A stretch of 6,124 bases of DNA from Saprospiraceae bacterium (GCA_020630355.1 JAHDBO010000128.1:1-6124); one strand, 5' to 3'; positions 1 through 5,873 are shown, counted from the stretch's first letter. A program made the numbers and translations. The notes: generated from the sequence alone by a model not told the origin.

Positions 1-720
1 CGAGGGGGATTTACGGATACTTCCTCATTGGCGGAAGCTTTACAAATCATAAAAATGAATCCAGAATACTTGGAGTTTAGCGGCTTGATGGGTTATGACC
101 CACACGTTGTAAAATTGCCATCTATCATCCGAAGTCAAGCGAAAGCCCTACGCTTGGCGAATGCTTTCTATCAAGCATACAAAGATTGTATCCGAGTGGA
201 ATTTCCTGATTTGTGGAGGAATGATCTGATTTTTAACGGAGCTGGTAGCCCGACGATTGATTTGCATACGAATGAGGAAAGTCCTTTGAATGAAGTCGCT
301 GCGGGTTCTTGTTTGGTTAAGCCGACTACCTTTGATATTCCGACCTTGGAAGGCTATCAAGCGGCTGCATTTATTGCGACGCCCGTATTGAAAGTATTAA
401 AAAATACGACCTTGCCCGCCCTAGAAAAATGGAAAAAGCTACTCAATGTTTTTAATAAAAAATATAAAAAATCTTATTTCATCTATGGCGGTTTTTGGAA
501 AGCGGATTTTCACTTTCCCAAAGGTGTACAAACCAATACCCTCTTTGGAGAATCGACTAATCAGACAATGCTCAACGCACCTGAGGGAGTCGATTTGAAA
601 GTCGATGATTTTGTCTTTTTGCGACCACATCAAAGCGAGTTTGTCTTTTTACAGTTTGGAGATGTTTTAGGGTTAAGGCTAGGTAGGATTGAGGCTTATT
701 GGAAGCCCTTTGCTCAATAG
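1..720 (+). CDS. PLP-dependent alanine racemase-like / D-threonine aldolase-like enzyme, C-terminal part (5' end outside window)
   Basis: The reading frame is open from the first base, so this is the last 239 residues of a longer protein. The internal TTG at 28 is not needed as a start. The visible part resembles the end of the fold-type III PLP barrel and the C-terminal beta domain of proteins usually annotated 'alanine racemase' or 'amino acid deaminase/aldolase'. Supporting stretches are FSGLMGYDPHV (residues 26-36 of the fragment), NGAGSP (79-84), NEVAAGS (97-103), a long hydrophobic strand AAAFIATPVLKVL (121-133), YGGFW (162-166) and VDDFVFLRPHQSE (201-213). In D-threonine aldolases a His-x-Cys/Asp near this last position binds a divalent metal. 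Here HQS occupies it, so the chemistry is uncertain. The lysine that binds PLP lies upstream of the window. A cytosolic amino-acid racemase, aldolase or deaminase is inferred; the substrate cannot be read. A basic insert at about 143-158 is rich in Lys. Confidence 0.72.
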   Translation, partial: RGGFTDTSSLAEALQIIKMNPEYLEFSGLMGYDPHVVKLPSIIRSQAKALRLANAFYQAYKDCIRVEFPDLWRNDLIFNGAGSPTIDLHTNEESPLNEVAAGSCLVKPTTFDIPTLEGYQAAAFIATPVLKVLKNTTLPALEKWKKLLNVFNKKYKKSYFIYGGFWKADFHFPKGVQTNTLFGESTNQTMLNAPEGVDLKVDDFVFLRPHQSEFVFLQFGDVLGLRLGRIEAYWKPFAQ

Positions 721-759
721 TAGATTGTGTCCGTGCGAGGACAGGCGGCATAATTTGAC

Positions 760-769
760 TTGAAACCTG
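760..769 (+). repeat. Single heptamer copy TTGAAAC followed by CTG
   Basis: TTGAAAC at 760-766 is followed directly by CTG, the start of a second unit. The same heptamer, on the other strand, is tandem at 1573-1600 and degenerate at 3643-3663. A single seven-base match could be chance; it is listed because of the other two sites. Confidence 0.3.
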
Positions 770-836
770 TTGTTTTTGTGTTCATATTTGAATTGTTTCT
801 TAAAGAACTTCAGTTTCATAGTATTTTGACAATAAA

Positions 837-856
837 TAGGCATCGCCCGTTGCCTA
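837..856 (+). other. Small hairpin in the leader of the DM13 lipoprotein gene
   Basis: TAGGCA at 837-842 pairs perfectly with TGCCTA at 851-856 around an eight-base loop, TCGCCCGT. It lies 31 bases before the chosen ATG of the lipoprotein gene. It is local GC-rich structure in an otherwise AT-rich gap. There is no U-tract after it, so it is not an obvious terminator. The rest of the 721-887 gap has no exact TAnnTTTG element; near-matches occur at 783-790 and 821-828. A role as leader structure is only inferred. Confidence 0.35.
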
Positions 857-887
857 GGAACAAAAAACCTCGTTGAGAATTAATTTC

Positions 888-1568
888 ATGAAAATGTATA
901 GACAAAGTATTTATGTACTATTGGCTTGTTCTGTGTTGACAGGCTGTATTGGAAACGATTTTGTATTTGATGAAGTTGATCCTGTTTTGAGGATTACGAC
1001 TTCCATTGATACAATGCAAATTAACACGACCCTTCAATTTGAACAGATGTACCTGAATAATATTGGAGTAGAGGAATCTGTCAATGCAACTTGGGTGAGT
1101 TCGGACGAAAGCGTTATTGCTATTAGCACAGATGGACTAGCAGAAGCATTGCAAGAAGGAAGCAGTGTGATTGCGACAGAATACCATACAGCCGATGGAA
1201 TGCTTCGGGACGAGATAACGGTGTATGTAGGTCAAACCGCAAGTACTGGTGGGGCTTCTGCAAGTGGTGTCATCCAGACAACTTCCTCTTATCTCTTGGA
1301 GGGGGATTTTACCATACAGGAAACAGAGAATGGGATACGGATAGAAATTGCAGAAAATTATAGGGCTTCCACTGCATTGCCTGGCTTGTATGTTTACTTG
1401 ACCAATAATAAAAACACGACTGCCAATGCTTTGGAAATCGGTGCGGTACAAGTTTTTTCTGGGGCACATCAGTACGATATTCCTAATGTAAAGGTCAGTG
1501 ACTACAGTCATATTTTATATTTCTGTAAGCCTTTTAATGTTAAGGTCGGTGATGGAGAGATTCGGTAA
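888..1568 (+). CDS. Exported lipoprotein with BIG2 Ig-like domain and DM13 domain
   Basis: A 226-residue protein starting at the ATG at 888. The frame also offers a TTG 15 bases upstream, but the ATG puts a compact lipoprotein signal first: short basic start MKMYR, hydrophobic core, lipobox LTGC with Cys20 as the lipidated residue. Residues about 30-115 read as a bacterial Ig-like BIG2 domain, with the signature W-x-SSDESVIAIS-x-DGLAEA followed by GSSVIAT. A Gly/Ser/Ala-rich linker (116-128) leads into a DM13 domain (about 128-226). Its hallmarks are LEGDFTIQ, PGLYVYL, EIGAVQVFSGAHQYDIP and YFCKPFNVKVG, including the conserved Cys213. DM13 is a small extracytoplasmic domain predicted from comparative genomics to take part in electron transfer through that Cys; biochemical proof is limited as far as I know. 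BIG2 here is probably a spacer or adhesion module. The protein should sit in the periplasm or on the outer membrane. It is probably co-transcribed with the downstream barrel gene, 53 bases away. Confidence 0.85.
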   Translation: MKMYRQSIYVLLACSVLTGCIGNDFVFDEVDPVLRITTSIDTMQINTTLQFEQMYLNNIGVEESVNATWVSSDESVIAISTDGLAEALQEGSSVIATEYHTADGMLRDEITVYVGQTASTGGASASGVIQTTSSYLLEGDFTIQETENGIRIEIAENYRASTALPGLYVYLTNNKNTTANALEIGAVQVFSGAHQYDIPNVKVSDYSHILYFCKPFNVKVGDGEIR

Positions 1569-1572
1569 GGTG

Positions 1573-1600
1573 GGTTCAAGTTTCAGGTATCAAGTTTCCA
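1573..1600 (-). repeat. Four tandem degenerate heptamers, consensus (T/C)TGAAAC on the - strand
   Basis: On the + strand the 28 bases divide exactly into GGTTCAA, GTTTCAG, GTATCAA and GTTTCCA, each within one or two changes of GTTTCAA/G. The nine-base direct repeat TCAAGTTTC (1576-1584 and 1590-1598) is the visible core at a 14-base period. The array fills half of the 53-base gap between the lipoprotein and barrel genes and stops 21 bases before the next ATG. No promoter element is evident in this gap. Confidence 0.6.
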
Positions 1601-1621
1601 AATAATTACAAATTAGCTCTA

Positions 1622-2506
1622 ATGCTTAATTATAACAGAATAGTCTTAGCCTTTTTTATTGTTTTTGTTAGTAGTAGTCTTTTGTTTGCTGGTGGTCCTT
1701 GGCCGCAAGCGAAAGGAAAGGGTTATTTCAAATTGTATGAATGGTGGATTATTTTTGACCAGCATTTTACAGATTCGGGCAATCTTGATCCGAATGTAAC
1801 CACGGGTATTTTTAATACTTCGGTTTATGCAGAGTATGGTTTGAGCAATCGGGTCACCGCTATTCTGAACGCACCAGTATTGAGTCGCAACTACATGAAT
1901 AATCTGGTTTCTGCTACGACCGAACAGGTGCTGGTAGCAGGCGAAGGAATCAATACGATTGGAGATATAGATTTGGGTGTAAAATACGCTTTGACCAAAC
2001 CAGGGGCAAAGTATCCAATAGCTGCAACACTGATACTGGGGCTCCCTACTGGAAAAACGAACGGAGGCGAGCAAGGCAATCTCCAAACGGGCGACGGAGA
2101 ATTTAATCAGCTGCTCCAAGTGGATGTGGGAACAAGTTATGCCCTAGGAAAAAAAAGCAGTATTTATTTTTCTGCTAATCTCGGCTTCAACAACAGAACC
2201 AATGAATTTTCGGATGAAATCCGCTATGGGCTAGAAGCAGGATTGGGCTTAGCGAAGAGTCGCTTGTGGTTGATTGCTCGCTTGAATGCCATCGAATCCT
2301 TAAAAAACGGGGCGACCGCTGCCACGGCGACCAGTACGAGTATTTTTGCCAATAATACAGAGTTCACGAGTATTGGTTTTGAAGCCAATTATTATATCAC
2401 CAAGAAATTTGGGGTGTCTGCTGGCTTCGCTACGGCAACGAGAGGGGAAATCATTGCGGCTGCACCATCTTACAGTGTCGGATTTTTCTATGATATGAAT
2501 CGCTAA
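1622..2506 (+). CDS. Predicted outer-membrane beta-barrel protein (MetA-pathway/transporter-like family)
   Basis: A 294-residue protein with a cleavable signal peptide: hydrophobic residues 7-22 and a likely cut after LFA (Ala23), leaving GGPWPQAKG as the mature start. The rest is Gly- and aromatic-rich with alternating hydrophobic strands and turns rich in Asn, Gly and Asp, as expected of an outer-membrane barrel. Family-type motifs are YAEYGLSNRVTA (69-80), GDIDLGVKYAL (114-124), ILGLPTG (138-144) and GDGEFNQLLQVDVG (157-170). The combination of 'GD-x-xLG-x-KY', 'LPTG' and 'GDGE-x-Q' is what I associate with proteins annotated as transporter or 'MetA-pathway of phenol degradation', a broad barrel family whose name does not show a substrate. 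The last strand, SYSVGFFYDMNR, ends the protein as barrels often do, though Arg rather than an aromatic residue is last. It is probably in one operon with the DM13 lipoprotein; joint function in the outer membrane is inferred. Confidence 0.75.
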   Translation: MLNYNRIVLAFFIVFVSSSLLFAGGPWPQAKGKGYFKLYEWWIIFDQHFTDSGNLDPNVTTGIFNTSVYAEYGLSNRVTAILNAPVLSRNYMNNLVSATTEQVLVAGEGINTIGDIDLGVKYALTKPGAKYPIAATLILGLPTGKTNGGEQGNLQTGDGEFNQLLQVDVGTSYALGKKSSIYFSANLGFNNRTNEFSDEIRYGLEAGLGLAKSRLWLIARLNAIESLKNGATAATATSTSIFANNTEFTSIGFEANYYITKKFGVSAGFATATRGEIIAAAPSYSVGFFYDMNR

Positions 2507-2513
2507 GCTTTTT

Positions 2514-2546
2514 TATGAAGTAAGGTGAATCTCGACGTACTTCATA
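2514..2546 (+). terminator. Nine-base inverted repeat just after the barrel gene
   Basis: TATGAAGTA (2514-2522) and TACTTCATA (2538-2546) are perfect inverted copies around a 15-base loop. The left arm begins 8 bases after the barrel gene's stop and directly follows a run of T (2509-2514). There is no T-run after the right arm, so it is not a textbook intrinsic terminator for the + strand. It could form a 3' mRNA end structure, or be an operator-like dyad. Confidence 0.35.
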
Positions 2547-2576
2547 TCCACAGATCATTCTTGAACTTAGCAAGGA

Positions 2577-2614
2577 TGGATTGTTGGACATTTTTAAAAA
2601 TGTCCGACAATCCA
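2577..2614. terminator. 38-base near-perfect palindrome, likely bidirectional terminator between convergent genes
   Basis: The left arm TGGATTGTTGGACATTTTT (2577-2595) is matched by the reverse complement at 2596-2614 with one exception, T2585 opposite G2606. In a + strand transcript this is a U-G wobble, so all 19 pairs can form. In a - strand transcript it is an A-C mismatch. The centre is T5A5, so a real hairpin would open a small AU loop. It ends three bases before the aroF stop codon and follows the barrel gene by 70 bases, which is where a shared terminator of convergent genes should sit. No U-tract follows either arm. Termination is therefore inferred from position and stem strength. 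Confidence 0.6.
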
Positions 2615-2617
2615 AAA

Positions 2618-3631
2618 TTAGAAACCTTCCTTCAAAGCATGAGAAGCTTTCAGTTTACGAATCAAATCACTTGATTCTGGGAAGCTTAAAGTCTGCTGAC
2701 CATCAGAAAAGGCTTTTTCTGGTGTTTCGTGCACCTCGAAGATGATTCCATCTGCTCCGACCATAACCGATGCGAGCGCCATTGGCTCAACATAAGCGCG
2801 CAAGCCGATGCCATGTGATGGGTCTGCTATGACGGGTAAGTGTGTTTTTTCTTTTAGGATAGGAATGGCGTTCAGGTCAAAGGTATTGCGGTAAGCCTTT
2901 TCATAAGTACGGATGCCTCGCTCACAGAGCAATAATTTTTCATTTCCGCCAGAGAATACATATTCAGAGCACTGTAAAAGTTCATCCAGTGTGCCAGACA
3001 TCCCTCGTTTGATCATGACAGGTTTGTCCACTTGTCCGAGCGCATCCAACAGATTGAAGTTTTGCATATTTCTAGCACCAACTTGGAAGATGTCCACATA
3101 AGGCATCATATCGTCAATCTGAGAGCTTTGCATGACTTCTGTAATGATTTTGATACCATATTCACGGGTCAGTTCATACCACATTTTCAAGCCATCGATC
3201 CCCAAACCTCGGAAAGCATAAGGAGAGCTTCTAGGTTTGTATACCCCACCACGCATGATTTGGACGCCGTTAGCCTTGAGGTGCTCTAGGGTTTTACGGA
3301 TTTGTTCTTCGCTTTCAATAGAACAAGGACCAGCCATGAGTGCCAGTTTGCCTTCTTCTATTTTGATGCCATCTCCTAGGTCTATTATCGTTGGGTTGAC
3401 GCGCCACTTTCGTGAAACGAGTTTATAGGCATCAGATACCCGATGGATGTCCATGACGCCGTCCATTTTTCCAATATCCCGAATGTCAAATTCATTTTTA
3501 CCGATGGCAACGAGGTAACTGCTGCCTTGTAGCGTTTTTACTTCATTGGCTTCGTAGCCAAGTGTCCTGAGTTTCATCTCGATTTTGTGCTTAATCGAAG
3601 ATGCTATATTGGGGTCCAATTGAATTATCAT
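2618..3631 (-). CDS. aroF: 3-deoxy-7-phosphoheptulonate (DAHP) synthase, type I-beta with N-terminal ferredoxin-like domain
   Basis: The enzyme condenses phosphoenolpyruvate and erythrose 4-phosphate to DAHP, the first step of the shikimate pathway, in the cytosol. The start chosen is the ATG at 3631 (337 residues), because MIIQLDPN matches the usual N-terminus of the family (MII-hydrophobic-x-P). A TTG 18 bases upstream adds six residues within a repeat and is unlikely. Residues about 1-70 form the small ferredoxin-like (ACT-like) domain which in characterised homologues carries feedback inhibition by aromatic amino acids. The barrel follows with AGPCSIES (metal Cys103), KPRSSPYAFRG (Lys132, Arg134), GARNMQN, IKRGM, ERGIRTYE, ADPSHGIG (metal His273), FEVH (metal Glu299) and SDGQQ (metal Asp310). 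All four metal ligands are present. There is no chorismate mutase domain at the C-terminus, unlike some Bacteroidota relatives. It lies 66 bases after trpA on the same strand, probably in the same transcript. Confidence 0.95.
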   Translation of the reverse strand: MIIQLDPNIASSIKHKIEMKLRTLGYEANEVKTLQGSSYLVAIGKNEFDIRDIGKMDGVMDIHRVSDAYKLVSRKWRVNPTIIDLGDGIKIEEGKLALMAGPCSIESEEQIRKTLEHLKANGVQIMRGGVYKPRSSPYAFRGLGIDGLKMWYELTREYGIKIITEVMQSSQIDDMMPYVDIFQVGARNMQNFNLLDALGQVDKPVMIKRGMSGTLDELLQCSEYVFSGGNEKLLLCERGIRTYEKAYRNTFDLNAIPILKEKTHLPVIADPSHGIGLRAYVEPMALASVMVGADGIIFEVHETPEKAFSDGQQTLSFPESSDLIRKLKASHALKEGF

Positions 3632-3642
3632 ATTTGTAGGAA

Positions 3643-3663
3643 GTTTCAAAGTTTAGGGTCAGG
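3643..3663 (-). repeat. Degenerate heptamer copies between trpA and aroF
   Basis: The + strand reads GTTTCAA (3643-3649), one A, then GTTTAGG and GTCAGG, decayed relatives of the GTTTCAA/G unit tandem at 1573-1600. On the coding (-) strand this is a TTGAAAC-type array just upstream of the aroF start. The spacing has slipped by a base or so, as expected of decaying repeats. This is my reading; the match is clearly weaker than at 1573-1600. Confidence 0.35.
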
Positions 3664-3697
3664 CTTTAGCTTTTCTTGCCAAAGACTATCATCTCTA

Positions 3698-4474
3698 CTA
3701 GCCTCGTATCATTTTCACGAAAGTGTCAATATTGTCGTCCAGCTCACCTGCTTGATCAACAGCCCGAATGAAAGCAGAGCCGATGATTGCTCCCCTCGAA
3801 AAATCACAAGCGGTGCGATAAGTCGCATTATCTGAAATGCCGAAACCTATCAAACAGGGGTTGTTAAGATTCAGGGCATCGATACGTCCAAAATAAGCTT
3901 TTTGAGCAGGACTAATGCCTGCCGATTTGCCCGTGATGCTATTATCCGATACCAAGTAGATGAAGCCACTCGTATTCTCATCTATCATACGGATACGAGC
4001 GTCGCTAGTCTGTGGTGTGACCAATAATACATTGGAAATGTTCCTAGACTCAAACATGTCTTTGTACTGCTCGACATATAAGTCGATAGGTAGGTCAGGC
4101 AAAATTAGACCATCGATGCCCACCGCTACACATTTGTCACAAAAAGCTTCTATTCCATATTGTTCAATAGGGTTGAGGTACCCCATTAAGACCAGTGGAA
4201 TATTGACGTATTTTCTAATATCAGCCAATTGTTCAAAAAGGACTTTGATGGACATCCCGTTGTCCAAGGCTTTTGAACTGCTCGCTTGGATGGTCTCTCC
4301 ATCAGCGATGGGGTCGGAGTAGGGCATGCCTATTTCGACCAAGTCAACGCCCGATTTTTCCAATTGTTGTAAAATAGGGACGGTTGATTCTAAGCTCGGA
4401 AACCCAGCCGTACAGAAGATAGATAGAATATCCCCGTTTTTCTCAGAGAAAAGTTGTGTAATTCTATTTTTCAT
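3698..4474 (-). CDS. trpA: Tryptophan synthase alpha subunit
   Basis: A complete 258-residue TIM-barrel protein starting at the ATG at 4474 and ending in TAG. It cleaves indole-3-glycerol phosphate to indole and glyceraldehyde 3-phosphate, and passes indole to the TrpB beta subunit in the cytosolic alpha2-beta2 complex. Catalytic residues are visible: Glu47 in VEIGMPYSDPIADG and Asp58 at its end, corresponding to Glu49 and Asp60 of the E. coli enzyme. Tyr173 in FIYLVS corresponds to Tyr175. The mobile loop reads SDNSITGKSAG (176-186), and phosphate-binding segments GFGIS (210-214) and IGSAFIR (231-237) are intact. Also present are FCTAGFP (20-26), LMGYLNPI (96-103) and DGLILPDLP (121-129). 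Length is normal for the family. trpB, its usual upstream partner, is absent: the gene is first on its strand, diverging from dnaN. It therefore probably has its own promoter, with aroF downstream in the same unit. Confidence 0.97.
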   Translation of the reverse strand: MKNRITQLFSEKNGDILSIFCTAGFPSLESTVPILQQLEKSGVDLVEIGMPYSDPIADGETIQASSSKALDNGMSIKVLFEQLADIRKYVNIPLVLMGYLNPIEQYGIEAFCDKCVAVGIDGLILPDLPIDLYVEQYKDMFESRNISNVLLVTPQTSDARIRMIDENTSGFIYLVSDNSITGKSAGISPAQKAYFGRIDALNLNNPCLIGFGISDNATYRTACDFSRGAIIGSAFIRAVDQAGELDDNIDTFVKMIRG

Positions 4475-4519
4475 ATATTGTCAAATAAGAATTAAGTCGT
4501 GATTAAAGGCTAGGAAGGG

Positions 4520-4527
4520 CAAAAATA
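4520..4527 (-). promoter_or_regulatory. Candidate -7 element of the trpA-aroF promoter
   Basis: The - strand reads TATTTTTG, an exact match to the Bacteroidota sigma-A -7 consensus TAnnTTTG. It would start transcription around 4510-4515, giving a leader of roughly 35-40 bases before the trpA ATG. No clear -33 TTTG is seen about 20 bases upstream. The DnaA box at 4539-4547 lies within the spacer/-33 side of this promoter. An eight-base pattern in AT-rich DNA is only moderate evidence. Confidence 0.45.
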
Positions 4528-4538
4528 ATATTTACATT

Positions 4539-4547
4539 TTATCCACA
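4539..4547 (+). promoter_or_regulatory. Perfect DnaA box
   Basis: TTATCCACA matches the canonical nine-base DnaA binding site in every position. It sits in the 146-base divergent gap between trpA and dnaN, 74 bases before the dnaN ATG and between the two inferred -7 elements. DnaA boxes near dnaN are known in bacteria where dnaA, dnaN and oriC cluster. Only one perfect box is present here, so it points to DnaA control or nearness to an origin, not to an origin in this window. Confidence 0.6.
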
Positions 4548-4591
4548 GCTTGATGTTGGTTTTTTTAAGGGAAAAAGTAATATTTATCCCG

Positions 4592-4599
4592 TACTTTTG
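4592..4599 (+). promoter_or_regulatory. Candidate -7 element of the dnaN promoter
   Basis: TACTTTTG is an exact TAnnTTTG match, preceded by G and followed by T in a GTACTTTTGT context common before Bacteroidota genes. Transcription would begin around 4604-4607, leaving a leader of about 15 bases before the dnaN ATG. A -33 TTTG at the expected distance is not visible; the nearest T-run (4560-4566) is a few bases too far. There is no Shine-Dalgarno sequence in the short leader, as is usual for this phylum. Confidence 0.6.
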
Positions 4600-4620
4600 T
4601 GAGGTAAAAATACTATACTT

Positions 4621-5739
4621 ATGAAATTCAGCGTATCGTCTTCGGATTTATTGAAACAGCTACAAATTGCAGGGGGAGCCATTGGTTCCAACCCAGTGAT
4701 GCCTATTTTGGAGGATTATCTCTTCAGGGTAGAAGATAGATTGTTGACTATCGCTGCAACGGATTTAGAGACCTCTATCATTACAACTGTAGAGTTGATT
4801 GGTTCAGAGAGCGATGGTATGGTCGCTATTCCTGCCAAGATTTTGGTAGACACTTTAAAGGCTTTGCCTACTCAACCCATCACCTTCACGGTGAATGATG
4901 ACAACTTTGGTATCGAGATAACTTCTTCTTACGGAAAATACAAGCTAGCGGGTGAAGACGGAGCAGATTTTCCTAGTATTCCACAGCCCGATGAGGTGGA
5001 TTCTGTCAATTTGCCTTCCGCTACTCTAGCACAGGCCATCAGTAAAACTTTATTTGCTACGAGCAACGATGAGCTGCGGCCTTCTATGACGGGCGTCTAT
5101 TTTCAGGTAGATTTTAATAAATTGATTTTTGTAGCAACAGACGCACATAAATTGGTGAAATACGCGCTGACTGATGTTAAAAGCGAGGTGATTACCTCTT
5201 TCATTGTTCCAAAAAAATCTCTGAACCTGCTCAAAGGCGCTTTGCCAGCAGGGGAGGAAGTGTCTTTATCTTTCAATAAAGCGAATGCTTTCTTTAGTTA
5301 TGGTCATACTCGTTTTGTCAGCCGTTTGATTGATGCTCGCTATCCTGATTACAATGCGGTCATCCCCGTTGATAACCCGAATCTACTGACTGTTAATCGT
5401 ACAGATTTTCAAAATTCCCTCAAGCGGATAGCTATTTATGCGAACAAAACGACCAACCAAGTTATACTAAATATCAATGACGGTAGCTTGACTATTTCTG
5501 CGCAAGATTTGGATTTCTCGAACGAGGCGACAGAACAAATGACTTGCTCCTACTCAGGCGACCCAATCACCATTGGTTTTAATGCTAAGTTTTTGGTTGA
5601 AATGTTGGGTGTTTTAGAATCGGATGAAGTGAAAATAGAATTATCGACACCTTCTAGAGCTGGTATTTTAGTGCCGAGTGATGCTGAAGATGGCATAGAG
5701 GTATTGATGTTGGTGATGCCTGTCATGTTAAGTAATTAA
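4621..5739 (+). CDS. dnaN: DNA polymerase III beta subunit (sliding clamp)
   Basis: A complete 372-residue protein of normal length for the family. Two copies form a ring that encircles DNA, tethers the replicative polymerase, and serves as docking platform for repair and replication factors. Three repeated clamp domains fit residues about 1-125, 126-247 and 248-372. Recognisable stretches are PVMPILEDYLF (25-35), ATDLETSI (46-53), PAKILVDTLKALP (71-83), ATDAHKLVKY (172-181), SRLIDARYPDY (234-244), FNAKFLVEML (320-329) and the C-terminal LVMPVML (364-370). The groove that binds clamp-binding motifs of partners is built from the ATDAHKL stretch, the RYPDY-P region and the C-terminal V-MPVML segment. 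All are conserved, with Ala175 where E. coli has Gly174. The ATG at 4621 is the natural start (MKFSVSSSDLLKQL). The gene diverges from trpA, and the upstream DnaA box suggests a link to replication control. Confidence 0.98.
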   Translation: MKFSVSSSDLLKQLQIAGGAIGSNPVMPILEDYLFRVEDRLLTIAATDLETSIITTVELIGSESDGMVAIPAKILVDTLKALPTQPITFTVNDDNFGIEITSSYGKYKLAGEDGADFPSIPQPDEVDSVNLPSATLAQAISKTLFATSNDELRPSMTGVYFQVDFNKLIFVATDAHKLVKYALTDVKSEVITSFIVPKKSLNLLKGALPAGEEVSLSFNKANAFFSYGHTRFVSRLIDARYPDYNAVIPVDNPNLLTVNRTDFQNSLKRIAIYANKTTNQVILNINDGSLTISAQDLDFSNEATEQMTCSYSGDPITIGFNAKFLVEMLGVLESDEVKIELSTPSRAGILVPSDAEDGIEVLMLVMPVMLSN

Positions 5740-5841
5740 ATCTTATCGTCACTTAATGAATAAAAATCTTCTTTTATCGCAACATATCTTTCTTTCTCTA
5801 GTAAAACATTGTACAGCGATTCATACCGCAATTGATTTTTA

Positions 5842-5849
5842 TACGTTTG
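5842..5849 (+). promoter_or_regulatory. Candidate -7 element before the exported protein gene
   Basis: TACGTTTG is an exact TAnnTTTG match 24 bases before the ATG at 5874, giving an expected leader of about 18 bases. The spacing closely mirrors that of the dnaN promoter. No TTTG at the proper -33 distance is seen. The rest of the 134-base gap after dnaN shows only a weak dyad, TTAAGT (5728-5733) with ACTTAA (5751-5756), and no convincing terminator. Confidence 0.5.
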
Positions 5850-5873
5850 AGCCCCCCGCCAAGCAAATTTTTA

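Noticed and set aside
28..30. TTG as the start of the PLP enzyme
   Set aside because: The same frame is open to base 1, and the conserved barrel and PLP-lysine region must lie upstream, so the gene simply continues past the left edge.
611..650. Direct repeat TTGTCTTTTT at exactly 30 bases spacing (611-620 and 641-650)
   Set aside because: It encodes two neighbouring FVFL beta strands in the PLP enzyme's C-terminal domain; too short to call a duplication.
728..743. Hairpin TGTCC/GGACA after the PLP enzyme stop codon
   Set aside because: Only five base pairs and no T-run follows; too weak to call a terminator.
873..887. TTG start extending the lipoprotein by five residues
   Set aside because: The ATG at 888 gives a normal-length lipoprotein signal; the extension adds nothing recognisable.
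2544..2552. ATATCCACA, a DnaA box with one mismatch
   Set aside because: The first base differs, it overlaps an inverted repeat after the barrel gene, and it is 2 kb from the perfect box with no cluster around it.
3632..3649. TTG start extending aroF by six residues
   Set aside because: The family's N-terminus matches MIIQLDP from the ATG at 3631, and the extra codons fall in a repeat-like stretch.
5728..5756. Inverted repeat TTAAGT/ACTTAA around the dnaN stop codon
   Set aside because: AT-only short stem with a 17-base loop and no T-run; expected by chance in such sequence.
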